A stretch of 64,000 bases of DNA from assembly GCA_049324315.1 (NCBI GenBank), contig JBMOKU010000035.1, positions 1 to 64,000 of the forward strand. Reading direction: 5' to 3'. Source of the stretch: JBMOKU01 sp049324315. GTDB taxonomy: Bacteria; Bacillota; Clostridia; Peptostreptococcales; Thermotaleaceae. Positions 51,770 to 59,410 of this stretch are shown piece after piece. Each line of letters starts with the position of its first letter. The stretch's first letter is position 1. The notes under the pieces were generated by a model, which ran no database searches, was not told where the DNA came from, and saw nothing but the letters and a program-made list of their open reading frames with translations. The position numbers were made by a program, and so were the translations under genes.

Positions 51770-52504
51770 ATGACAACAAGATTATTTGTTATAGCTGTTG
51801 CGCCGGGACTAGCCTTGGCTTTAGCTGCTTATTTGACCGATCGCTATGATCGGGAACCTATTGGATTGCTGATAAAAGTATTTATTTTAGGCGCTTTATC
51901 CGTAATTCCTACGATGTTTGTTGAAAGATTTCTACTATCATTAAATATTTTTAGCGGTGTTTTGGAGGCAGCTTTTACAGCGTTTATTGTGGCTGGATTT
52001 ACCGAGGAATTTTTTAAAAGGGAAGTTGTCATACGGACAGCCTACTATCACAGGGCCTTTGATGAAAAGCTGGACGGTATTGTATATGCTGTATTTTCAG
52101 CATTGGGATTTGCCACCATTGAGAATGTCTCCTATGTTGTCTTTAGATTTGCTGCCAATCCCTATGTAGGACTCTATCGAGGAATACTTTCCGTACCTGC
52201 CCATATGCTGTTTGGTATCACCATGGGATATTATCTATCCTTATCTCGGTTTGCCAAGAGCGAAGAGAAGAGGAAGTCGTTTCTGCGAAAAGCACTAACG
52301 GTTCCTTTGACGCTACACGGTATTTTTGATTTTATCCTCATGGCCCAAATACCTCTTTTGATGGTTTTCTTTATACCATTTGTTTTATATTTATGGGTAG
52401 TTAATCTCAGAAAATTAAATGAGTATACAAAAGAATCACGATTGATATTTGAGAGGGGACAAAATGAAGGGAACGATATTGATCCGTTTGAGCCAAAGGA
52501 ATAG
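51770..52504 (+). CDS. prsW: PrsW family intramembrane metalloprotease
   Basis: 244 residues, about 7-8 membrane helices. PrsW signatures: LAAYLTDRYDREPIGLL at the N-terminus, the EExxxR motif in GFTEEFFKREVVIR (about 86), DGIVYAVFSALGFATIENVSY (about 108-128), HMLFGITMGYYL and HGIFDFIL. In Bacillus subtilis PrsW makes the first cut in the anti-sigma factor RsiW. No sigma/anti-sigma pair lies nearby, so the substrate is not known. AAAGGATG site before ATG. Confidence 0.93.
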   Translation: MTTRLFVIAVAPGLALALAAYLTDRYDREPIGLLIKVFILGALSVIPTMFVERFLLSLNIFSGVLEAAFTAFIVAGFTEEFFKREVVIRTAYYHRAFDEKLDGIVYAVFSALGFATIENVSYVVFRFAANPYVGLYRGILSVPAHMLFGITMGYYLSLSRFAKSEEKRKSFLRKALTVPLTLHGIFDFILMAQIPLLMVFFIPFVLYLWVVNLRKLNEYTKESRLIFERGQNEGNDIDPFEPKE

Positions 52505-52511
52505 AGGAAAT

Positions 52512-52549
52512 AAAAAGGCAAGCAGTACAGTGTACTGCTTGCCTTTTTA
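52512..52549. terminator. Strong bidirectional terminator between prsW and the chemoreceptor
   Basis: An 18-bp stem (AAAAAGGCAAGCAGTACA at 52512-52529 with its complement) around a single base, with A and T tracts on both sides, between convergent genes. Confidence 0.93.
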
Positions 52550-52560
52550 GACCATTCAAA

Positions 52561-54189
52561 TTACATTTCTACACAAATATCTCCCATAATAATACCGATG
52601 ATCTTATCATTGTTATTCTTTAATGGAATAGCCAAAGTAACACAATAATTATAGGTTGCCCTTGAAATATAAGGTTCTGAATAGAATTCTTTTCCTTTTA
52701 TGGCTTCAATAAAATAGCTTCGATAGGAGCAATCAATGATCTCAGGCATTTCATCGGCACTAATGGATGCAGCAATGCCGTTTTCATCAACAGTTGCTAA
52801 AAGCTCAAACTGACTGTGCTTATGCTGCTTGTCTTTCAAATATTTGCTAACCTTGTCAATGGCAATATTTTGATCCATCAGGTCCTTTCTCATAGCTCTT
52901 AATATGTCAAATCCGTGTTCAATGAGTTTTAAATCTTCATCTGTCATCTTGATGTTGCTGCAGAAATCACTCAATTTCTTTTCTACATTTTCAGCTCCGA
53001 TTTTCAATTTTTTAACAAGATCAGAGGTCTCTAAAATTTCATCTAATTGTTGATCTGATGCAGCTGCAACCTGTTCCGTAAATCCTACGGCCTCTTGCGT
53101 CGTAGAAACGATCTTATCCATAAGCTTATCAATAGACTGCGCAATTTCAGAGGTTTGATTTGCCATGGCATATATTTCGTCTACGGAACGGTAAGTAGAT
53201 TTTGTTGCTGTTGCCAATTCACTGAAAGCTTCTTTTGATTCTTCAGCGTATTTTATATCTTCACCGATTGACTTTACTTCTTCTTCGGTTTCGTGAATGA
53301 TTGCAGATATTTTGGTACTGATATTTTCAATTAATTCTTTAATGTCGCCTGCTGAGTTAGCAGATTGTTCGGCCAGCTTTCTCACTTCTTCGGCAACGAC
53401 TGCGAAGCCTCTACCATGGTCTCCGGCTCTTGCCGCTTCAATGGCAGCGTTTAATGCTAAAAGATTTGTTTGCTCACTAATTGCTGTAACCACAGTGGTG
53501 ATGTTGCTAATCTTATCCATTTCACTTCCAAGAAGCTGTACATTTTCACATAATTTCTTGCTGGTATCAGCCGTGTGCTTCAACTTGATGACAAGATTTT
53601 CGTATACCACATTGCTTTTTTCAATGGTGGAAATAGTATCCTGGGCGATGGTTTTATTTTTGTCTGCGTATTGTGCAATCGCATTGGCGTTATTCAGCAT
53701 TTGATGCATGCTTTCCTTTGTCTTCAGCGCATTTTCAGCTTGCAGTGTAGTTTCATTGGCAATTTCCGAAATCGAATGATTGATATCTTCAAAGGTATGC
53801 TGTGTATCAAGCATACTGTTATTTAAGGCATCTGCAAGGGTTCTATTGTTTTGCCCGATATCGCCCATTTCGCTTACGATTTTTTTTGTATTTTTAACAA
53901 CGCGATTGATGCTATCAACATGTCGTTGGAAAAAACCGGCTGATTTTACCCTAACCGTCAATTTCCCATCGGCAATAACCGAGATATCATTTGTCATTTT
54001 AAGGATATTTCTATGGATTGCAAAAATAATAGCAGTAAGCAATACAACGGCAGTTAGACCGCTAAAAAATCCTAGAAGCATATATAGATTTGAATCATTG
54101 GAATCCTTCATAAAAACGGATATGCCTCCGAAAAGAATAAACAGAACAGAGAAGATAAAAGAGAACAGATAGAAAATTTTAGCTTTCAT
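52561..54189 (-). CDS. Methyl-accepting chemotaxis-like protein with C-terminal Cache-like domain
   Basis: 542 residues. Two membrane helices (about 5-27 and 36-60) with only some 8 residues between them, so there is almost no extracellular sensor. A HAMP-like segment (60-115) leads to the signalling coiled coil with SEQTNLLALNAAIEAARAGD and FAVVAEEVRKLAEQS. A further domain (about 425-542) follows, with CSYRSYFIEAIKGKEFYSE, PYISRATYNYCVTLAIPL and KIIGIIMGDICVEM; this looks like half of a Cache/PDC sensor. It would lie in the cytosol, unlike normal Cache receptors. AAGGAGG site before ATG. Confidence 0.92.
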   Translation of the reverse strand: MKAKIFYLFSFIFSVLFILFGGISVFMKDSNDSNLYMLLGFFSGLTAVVLLTAIIFAIHRNILKMTNDISVIADGKLTVRVKSAGFFQRHVDSINRVVKNTKKIVSEMGDIGQNNRTLADALNNSMLDTQHTFEDINHSISEIANETTLQAENALKTKESMHQMLNNANAIAQYADKNKTIAQDTISTIEKSNVVYENLVIKLKHTADTSKKLCENVQLLGSEMDKISNITTVVTAISEQTNLLALNAAIEAARAGDHGRGFAVVAEEVRKLAEQSANSAGDIKELIENISTKISAIIHETEEEVKSIGEDIKYAEESKEAFSELATATKSTYRSVDEIYAMANQTSEIAQSIDKLMDKIVSTTQEAVGFTEQVAAASDQQLDEILETSDLVKKLKIGAENVEKKLSDFCSNIKMTDEDLKLIEHGFDILRAMRKDLMDQNIAIDKVSKYLKDKQHKHSQFELLATVDENGIAASISADEMPEIIDCSYRSYFIEAIKGKEFYSEPYISRATYNYCVTLAIPLKNNNDKIIGIIMGDICVEM

Positions 54190-54352
54190 GATGAGCTTTC
54201 CTCCTTACTTAGAATATTTACAATATTCTCTATATCTCAACAAAGTCCTTTCAACAAATCGGAAATTTTAACAATTTAACTAAAAATTTACTCATTTGTG
54301 ACATCATGAGGGAAGCACTGAGCGTAGTCATGGAGCCGATTTGAGCGTTTCT

Positions 54353-54383
54353 TGTAGGGGCGCCCATTGGGCGTCCGTTGCTC
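54353..54383. repeat. GTAGGGGCGCCC hairpin repeat (family C copy)
   Basis: TTGTAGGGGCGCCC-ATT-GGGCGTCCGTTGCT. Same frame of conserved ends as at 2413-2445. It sits in the 300-base gap before cotJA; nothing else is clear there. Confidence 0.8.
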
Positions 54384-54486
54384 ATAGAAGAGAAAACATA
54401 TGATAGATATTTTATACAGAACCCAATTGACACTTTTTGAATATTATAGTAGTGCAAGGTAAATACGAAAAAAGGGGGAAGCCGCA

Positions 54487-54675
54487 TTGAAACATGAATG
54501 TATGTATCAACCGTCAAATATTATGCCGTATATGGCTCAGCCCGGCTATATGTTGGCAAAGGCCTATGTGCCTTATCAAATATATTTTATGAAATTGCCA
54601 TTAGATGAGGCACTTAAGGAAGGAACCATTTTTCCAGAATTGATAAGGCCATATGATAAAAAGGGTTGCAAATAG
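54487..54675 (+). CDS. cotJA: Spore coat associated protein CotJA
   Basis: 62 residues starting at TTG 54487 after AAAGGGGGAAG. A Met/Tyr/Pro-rich small protein ending in the CotJA signature LAKAYVPYQIYFMKLPLDEALKEGTIFPEL. First gene of the cotJABC operon, which forms part of the spore coat in sporulating Firmicutes and is normally under the mother-cell factor sigma-E. A matching sigma-E promoter was not identified with confidence. Confidence 0.94.
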   Translation: MKHECMYQPSNIMPYMAQPGYMLAKAYVPYQIYFMKLPLDEALKEGTIFPELIRPYDKKGCK

Positions 54676-54702
54676 GAAAGTATAAGGGGGGTAAGCTTTG
54701 TA

Positions 54703-54960
54703 ATGCATAAAGAGAGATTAGAAATACTAAAAAAGATTCAAGAATTTGAATTTGCATGTATTGATTTAAATTTATATTTGGATACCCACCCCACTGATCA
54801 AAGGGCATTGATGGATTACAATATGTACAGCAATCAACTACTGATGTTGAAAAGACAGTATGAGAATATGTATGGTCCTTTAATGAACTTTGGATTTTCA
54901 CCAAGCCAGTATCCATGGAGATGGATCGATGAACCATGGCCTTGGCAAATAGAATACTAG
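54703..54960 (+). CDS. cotJB: Spore coat protein CotJB
   Basis: 85 residues, the usual size. Sequence MHKERLEILKKIQEFEFACIDLNLYLDTHP, then ALMDYNMYSNQLLMLKRQYENMYGPLMNFG, and a Pro/Trp-rich end (YPWRWIDEPWPWQIEY) as in CotJB. GGGGGG site before ATG 54703. It is the second gene of cotJABC and is tightly spaced with both neighbours. Confidence 0.95.
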   Translation: MHKERLEILKKIQEFEFACIDLNLYLDTHPTDQRALMDYNMYSNQLLMLKRQYENMYGPLMNFGFSPSQYPWRWIDEPWPWQIEY

Positions 54961-54977
54961 AGGGGGTGTAAGACAGT

Positions 54978-55550
54978 ATGTGGATCTATGAAAAAAAATT
55001 AGAGTATCCTGTTCGTATTACTTGTAAAAATCCAAAAATGGCGCAATATATTCAAACACAGCTTGGAGGACCTGATGGAGAACTATCAGCGGCTATCCGG
55101 TATCTTAACCAGAGATTTACAATGCCTACGAATATAGCAACAGCATTGTTAACGGATATCGGGACAGAAGAAATGGCTCACGTTGAAATGATCCAAACAA
55201 TGATTTATATGTTGACGAAGGGCGTTTCAGTAGAAGAGATTAAAGAAGCAGACCTGGGAGACTTCTATGCAATACGGGATAAGGCCATCTATCCTGCTGA
55301 CTCCACAGGAAACCCATGGACGGCAGCATATATTCAGTCCATTGGAGATCCAATAGCAGACCTTTATGAAGATTTAGCTGCAGAGCAAAAAGCACGGGCA
55401 GTCTACGAGAATCTTATACAATTATCAGATGATCCTTTACTCATAGATGGACTAAAATTCTTGAGAGAAAGAGAAGTTGTACATTTCCAAAGGTTTGGTG
55501 AAGCATTGAGAAGTGTGCAAGAATATAAAGAGAACAAAAAAATGTACTAG
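54978..55550 (+). CDS. cotJC: CotJC, manganese-catalase family coat protein
   Basis: 190 residues. A ferritin-like four-helix protein of the Mn-catalase family. Metal ligands visible: the Glu in GPDGELSAAIRYLNQR (about 30-45), the ExxH in GTEEMAHVEMI (about 63-73), the Glu in LAAEQKARAVYENLI (about 133) and ExxxH in REREVVHFQRF (about 166). It may remove peroxide in the coat. AGAGGGGGTG site before the ATG, and terminator after the stop. Confidence 0.96.
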   Translation: MWIYEKKLEYPVRITCKNPKMAQYIQTQLGGPDGELSAAIRYLNQRFTMPTNIATALLTDIGTEEMAHVEMIQTMIYMLTKGVSVEEIKEADLGDFYAIRDKAIYPADSTGNPWTAAYIQSIGDPIADLYEDLAAEQKARAVYENLIQLSDDPLLIDGLKFLREREVVHFQRFGEALRSVQEYKENKKMY

Positions 55551-55576
55551 AAACCAGGATTCCTGGTTTTTCTAGT
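55551..55576 (+). terminator. Terminator of cotJABC
   Basis: AAACCAGGA pairs with TCCTGGTTT (55551-55569), followed by TTTC. Confidence 0.88.
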
Positions 55577-55653
55577 TTAAATTTTGAATATTATGAATAT
55601 TTATGTGATAAAATGGTAGTAATAGAATATAACAATGACAAGGGGGGATTCAA

Positions 55654-56079
55654 ATGATCGAAATTCCAAAAATTCAGGTTGGCGCGTCAGTAACGATTCA
55701 GAAGCTTGTTCGAGAGGAAGACACTGCGTTGAATTATGGAAGTGGTAAGCTGGACACCTTGCTGGCAACCCCATCTTTGGTAGCATTGATGATCGAGGCT
55801 GCTGTAAAAATCATTGATGAAAAGCTTCCCGAAGGCATGATTTCTGTAGGAAAAATGTCAAAGGTTGTTCATGAGAAACCCACGGGCTTAGGGGCAACGG
55901 TAAGTGTGAAGGTAGAGGTTAAGGCCTTTGATGGCGTAAACGTTTTGATGGATATGGTGGCCTATGATGAGGTAGGATTGATTGGAAGAGGCATCCACGA
56001 AAGAGCTATTGTCAATAAAAATGCCCTCATACAAAGAGCCAATGAAAGGGCATTGAAGCTGCAGAATAAGGATTTTTAG
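55654..56079 (+). CDS. FlK-like hot-dog thioesterase
   Basis: 141 residues of the fluoroacetyl-CoA thioesterase-like hot-dog family. Seen: LLATPSLVALMIEAAVKII (active-site Thr/Glu helix, about 37-55), VVHEKPTGLGATVSVKVEVKAFDG with a possible catalytic His, and the final GRGIHERAIVNKN. Real fluoroacetyl-CoA specificity is restricted to a few producers, so another acyl-CoA is the likely substrate. AGGGGGG site before ATG. Confidence 0.9.
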   Translation: MIEIPKIQVGASVTIQKLVREEDTALNYGSGKLDTLLATPSLVALMIEAAVKIIDEKLPEGMISVGKMSKVVHEKPTGLGATVSVKVEVKAFDGVNVLMDMVAYDEVGLIGRGIHERAIVNKNALIQRANERALKLQNKDF

Positions 56080-56102
56080 AGACTAAAGAAATCATAATAT
56101 CA

Positions 56103-56143
56103 GAGAGATATATTTACGCGTTGTAAATGTATCTCTTTTTTTC
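56103..56143 (+). terminator. Terminator after thioesterase gene
   Basis: AGAGATATATTTAC pairs with GTAAATGTATCTCT around GCGTT, with T run. Confidence 0.9.
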
Positions 56144-56218
56144 GGTATTTATTGAATGTATACTGGATATGTGGTACCCTATAGTGTAGTATGTAAGAAT
56201 GATAGGTGGGTGATAAGC

Positions 56219-56863
56219 TTGTTTCAAGATATTAAAGCAGTAATATTTGATCTGGATGGTACACTGGTTGATTCCATGTGGATATGGAGAGACATTGATA
56301 TTGAATATCTTGAAAAAAGAAATATAGAACTGCCGGATGACTTGCAGAGAGAAATTGAGGGTATGAGCTTTACAGAAACAGCCCAGTATTTTAAAGACAG
56401 ATTCGGCTTAACGGATGATATCGAAGTTATTAAGGAAGAATGGCGGCGTATGGCAGAGGATTACTATTTGAACCATATTCCATTGAAAAAGGGAGTCTCC
56501 AATTTTCTAAGTCACCTTACGAAGCGTGGTATCAAAATTGGCATCGGAACCAGTAATGCAAGGGATTTGGCTGAGGCTGTTATTAAGAAACATAACCTGA
56601 TGGAATGCTTCCAATCCATACGAACTTCTTGCGAGGTTGAAAAAGGAAAACCCCATCCGGATGTATTCCTTAAGGTGGCGGAAGATCTAGGGGTTGCACC
56701 CCGGAACTGCCTGGTTTTTGAAGATACCTTTGCCGGAGTAATGGCTGCTAAAAGGGCTGGGATGAAAGTATTTGCCGTAGCAGATGAAAGCTCCGTTCCC
56801 TATAAAGATGAGATTTGCTCTATGGCAGACAAATATATTATGGACTTTGAAGAGATTGCATAG
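56219..56863 (+). CDS. HAD-IA hydrolase, beta-phosphoglucomutase-like
   Basis: 214 residues from TTG 56219, which has TAGGTGGG 8 bases upstream; the frame extends further back without a better site. HAD motifs: AVIFDLDGTLVDSMWIWRDID (about 7-27), GIGTSNARDLAE (Ser/Thr of motif II, about 107), KGKPHPDVFLKVAEDLGV with the motif III Lys (about 143-160), and VFEDTFAGVMAAKRAG (about 165-180). Likely a sugar-phosphate phosphatase or mutase. Terminator overlaps the stop. Confidence 0.92.
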   Translation: MFQDIKAVIFDLDGTLVDSMWIWRDIDIEYLEKRNIELPDDLQREIEGMSFTETAQYFKDRFGLTDDIEVIKEEWRRMAEDYYLNHIPLKKGVSNFLSHLTKRGIKIGIGTSNARDLAEAVIKKHNLMECFQSIRTSCEVEKGKPHPDVFLKVAEDLGVAPRNCLVFEDTFAGVMAAKRAGMKVFAVADESSVPYKDEICSMADKYIMDFEEIA

Positions 56864-56887
56864 CCGAGTCAATACTCGGCTTTTTCT
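56862..56887 (+). terminator. Terminator after HAD gene
   Basis: AGCCGAGT (56862-56869), loop CAAT, ACTCGGCT (56874-56881), then T run. The stop codon lies in the left arm. Confidence 0.9.
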
Positions 56888-56990
56888 TTGACAGATAGTA
56901 AAAATGGAAATGAATCCATGAACAATGAACTTTGCATATTAATCCATAAAAAAAGAAAAATACTAAATAAATAACACGAAGTATAAAAAC

Positions 56991-57080
56991 CTACGCTCCT
57001 AGACCAGAATGTTTTTTCTTTCGTAGGGGACGGTCTCCGCGCCGTCCCGCAAAACGAAATACCATTTAAAGACATAAATC
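56991..57080. repeat. MITE-like repeat, family A copy 2
   Basis: CTACGCTCCTAG start, core GTAGGGGACGGTCTCCGCGCC-GTCCCGCAAAAC, and tail ACCATTTAAAGACATAAATC. Nearly identical to copy 1 at 14531-14622. Gap 56888-57237 otherwise contains only the next repeat. Confidence 0.85.
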
Positions 57081-57130
57081 TATATTACAGTCAGTCACAA
57101 AGGAGCGTAGCCATGGGCCGATTCGACACC

Positions 57131-57225
57131 GTAGGGGTGGCTGCCTACAGCCACCCGGAAAAACGATGGAACTGTCCCCCTAGCGTGGTGGGACGTAACG
57201 TGCTTAGTGTGACTTATATAAATAA
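57131..57225. repeat. GTAGGGGTGGCTG repeat (family B copy 3) with extended tail
   Basis: The hairpin GTAGGGGTGGCTG-CCTA-CAGCCACCC is followed by GGAAAAACGATGGAAC, a TGTCCCCC stretch and GACGTAACGTGCTTAG, matching parts of the tail at 37080-37135. Confidence 0.8.
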
Positions 57226-57237
57226 CAAAGGTGATAG

Positions 57238-58623
57238 GTGGTGCTTAATTTGCCGAATTTACCACAGGATTTTTTAGACAAAATGCGGAGCCTAATGGGC
57301 GAAGCTTATGAAGCATTTTTAAAAAGCTATGATGATGAACGATATGCGGGTCTGCGTGTCAATACATTGAAAATTTCTACGGAAGAATTCCTTCGCTTAA
57401 GTCCTTTTGCATTGGATGGTGTTCCTTGGGCTGAAGAAGGTTTCTATTATGGACCTGAAGATAGGCCTGGTAAACATCCCTATCATGAAGCAGGGCTATA
57501 CTATATTCAAGAACCCAGTGCCATGGCCGTAGGAACCTTACTAAATCCACAGCCGGGAGAAAGAATATTGGATCTATCTGCTGCGCCTGGTGGAAAAGCT
57601 ACTCACATCGCCGCCAAAATGGATGGTACGGGATTGTTAGTAGCCAATGAGATACACCCCAGCAGGGCAAAGATCCTATCTCAAAATATTGAGAGAATGG
57701 GCGTCAAAAACTGTGTCGTAACCAATGAACCACCAGAAAGACTCCAGGATAGATTTGATAATTTCTTTCATAGGATATTGGTGGATGCCCCATGTTCCGG
57801 TGAGGGTATGTTCAGAAAGGATGAAGCTGCCCGGTCAGAATGGAGTTTAGAACATGTAAAGCATTGTGCAGAAAGACAGCTGTATATTTTAGAAGCAGCG
57901 GATAAAATGCTGATGGCTGAGGGATATTTGGTCTATTCTACCTGTACTTTTTCACCGGAAGAAAATGAAAGGGTGATCGATCAGTTTATTCAGAGACATC
58001 CGGAATACGAGATCCAGAAAGTAAAAGGATATGAAGGCTTTTCACCAGGAAGGGCAGAATGGAGCATAGGAAATAGCGACAAGATGGGCCGTACGGTTAG
58101 ATTATGGCCCCATATAGCAAGGGGAGAAGGCCATTATATTGCCGTACTGCAAAAAACAGAGGGAAAATCATTTAAAAGGACCAAGCTGACGATAAGAAAG
58201 CTGGATAAGAAGGAGCTAAAAGAATATGATGCCTTTTGCAAGAAGTTTTTAAAGGCATCTTATGAGGGACAATTCATAATGTATGGAGAGCAGTTATATA
58301 TTATTCCTGAGGAGATAGGTGCTTTAGACAATCTGAGGGTGCTACGGCCAGGGCTCCACCTAGGTGCTTTAAAAAAGAATCGATTTGAACCGTCCCATGC
58401 CTTGGCTCTGGCACTGCAGCATCAAGAAGTAAAAAATAATGTGTTTTTAACAGCAACTTCTACAGAAGTACTGGACTATTTAAAAGGAAATGTTTTTGAA
58501 ACAGAAGGAGCGGATGGCTGGAATCTTGTAAACGTGGATGGATATTCTCTCGGATGGTGTAAGATTGCCAATGGTATCGTGAAAAACCATTATCCCAAGG
58601 GATTACGATGGTTAGGTGGTTGA
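57238..58623 (+). CDS. RsmF-type rRNA cytosine-C5 methyltransferase
   Basis: 461 residues if started at GTG 57238; TTG 57250 with AGGTGG 8 bases upstream is an alternative. NOL1/NOP2/Sun family. SAM-binding DLSAAPGGKATHIAAKM (about 113-129), VDAPCSGEGMFRK with the first catalytic Cys (about 182), and YSTCTFSPEENE with the second (about 237). The C-terminal part (about 310-455) carries the RsmF-like RNA-binding domains. It methylates a cytosine in 16S rRNA; the exact site is not visible. Confidence 0.93.
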   Translation: MVLNLPNLPQDFLDKMRSLMGEAYEAFLKSYDDERYAGLRVNTLKISTEEFLRLSPFALDGVPWAEEGFYYGPEDRPGKHPYHEAGLYYIQEPSAMAVGTLLNPQPGERILDLSAAPGGKATHIAAKMDGTGLLVANEIHPSRAKILSQNIERMGVKNCVVTNEPPERLQDRFDNFFHRILVDAPCSGEGMFRKDEAARSEWSLEHVKHCAERQLYILEAADKMLMAEGYLVYSTCTFSPEENERVIDQFIQRHPEYEIQKVKGYEGFSPGRAEWSIGNSDKMGRTVRLWPHIARGEGHYIAVLQKTEGKSFKRTKLTIRKLDKKELKEYDAFCKKFLKASYEGQFIMYGEQLYIIPEEIGALDNLRVLRPGLHLGALKKNRFEPSHALALALQHQEVKNNVFLTATSTEVLDYLKGNVFETEGADGWNLVNVDGYSLGWCKIANGIVKNHYPKGLRWLGG

Positions 58624-58649
58624 TGACAATATAAGGACGGTGAGAGGTC

Positions 58650-59288
58650 TTGATTTTAGTCGTGAACAAAATGCAAAAAGACGCATTGGATTTTTTACAA
58701 GACAGACTCCAGACCGATGAAGATCAATACAAATACCAAAGAACGAAAAAATACACTTGGCGTCATAGTGCGCAAGGTCGCTTTCAGCATACCTTGAGAG
58801 TGTTATATCATGCTAAAACCATTATGGAAGAAGTACCTTGTGATAAAGATGTCGTTGAAATGAGTGCCATCCTACACGATATCGCCAAAATCTATGATGA
58901 AGAAAATCATGGTGAACGGGGTGCTTGGATCAGCAGAAAGTATTTGGAGAAAAACGGATACAGCCTCGACTTTACGAAGAAGGTTGCCGACTGTATACGA
59001 CTCCATACCATGAAGGGCAAAACCCCATTTGCTTCAGTGGAGGCAAAAGTATTGCAGGACGCGGACTTGCTAGATCAGAGATATGTCCATGGCATGCTTC
59101 TATTTCTAAGGGAAGTAAAGAAGGAACATACGGATAGGATGAATCTCGAAAAAACATACCATCCTATTCCGGATCTGCAGATCAGAAAATATGTGGATAA
59201 GGCAAATTTTCCTTTTGTGGGCTCAGAGATTCAAAGACTGCATCAAGAAGTTTTGAAGACTTCTATGAATTTGCATAAAAAACATTAA
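58650..59288 (+). CDS. HD domain phosphohydrolase
   Basis: 212 residues from TTG 58650. The GAGAGG site is only a few bases before it, so GTG 58662 or ATG 58671 are possible starts. HD-type metal residues: QGRFQHTLRVLYHAK (first His), SAILHDIAKIYDE (His-Asp pair), RLHTMKG and VLQDADLLDQ. It is a predicted nucleotide or phosphate-ester hydrolase related to YqeK-like enzymes. 26 bases after the RsmF-type gene, so likely cotranscribed. Substrate unknown. Confidence 0.88.
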   Translation: MILVVNKMQKDALDFLQDRLQTDEDQYKYQRTKKYTWRHSAQGRFQHTLRVLYHAKTIMEEVPCDKDVVEMSAILHDIAKIYDEENHGERGAWISRKYLEKNGYSLDFTKKVADCIRLHTMKGKTPFASVEAKVLQDADLLDQRYVHGMLLFLREVKKEHTDRMNLEKTYHPIPDLQIRKYVDKANFPFVGSEIQRLHQEVLKTSMNLHKKH

Positions 59289-59300
59289 AACATAAATATA

Positions 59301-59390
59301 GATTTACGCTTCTACAAAAAATGCATTTACCGTAGGGAACGGCCCCCGTGCCGTTCCGCAAAGATTAACCTCACTTTAAAAGCGTAAACC
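59301..59390. repeat. MITE-like repeat, family A copy 3
   Basis: Begins GATTTACGCTTCTAC and ends AAAAGCGTAAACC, giving a clear terminal inverted repeat (TTTACGCTT/AAGCGTAAA). The core is GTAGGGAACGGCCCCCGTGCC-GTTCCGCAAA, where paired bases change together compared with copies 1 and 2 (GGGGAC/GTCCC versus GGGAAC/GTTCC). Confidence 0.85.
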
Positions 59391-59410
59391 TACAAACAAG
59401 GAGCGAAAAC

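Noticed and set aside
37059..57225. CRISPR array
   Set aside because: The hairpin repeats are widely scattered, of unequal length, and lack regular spacers or cas genes.
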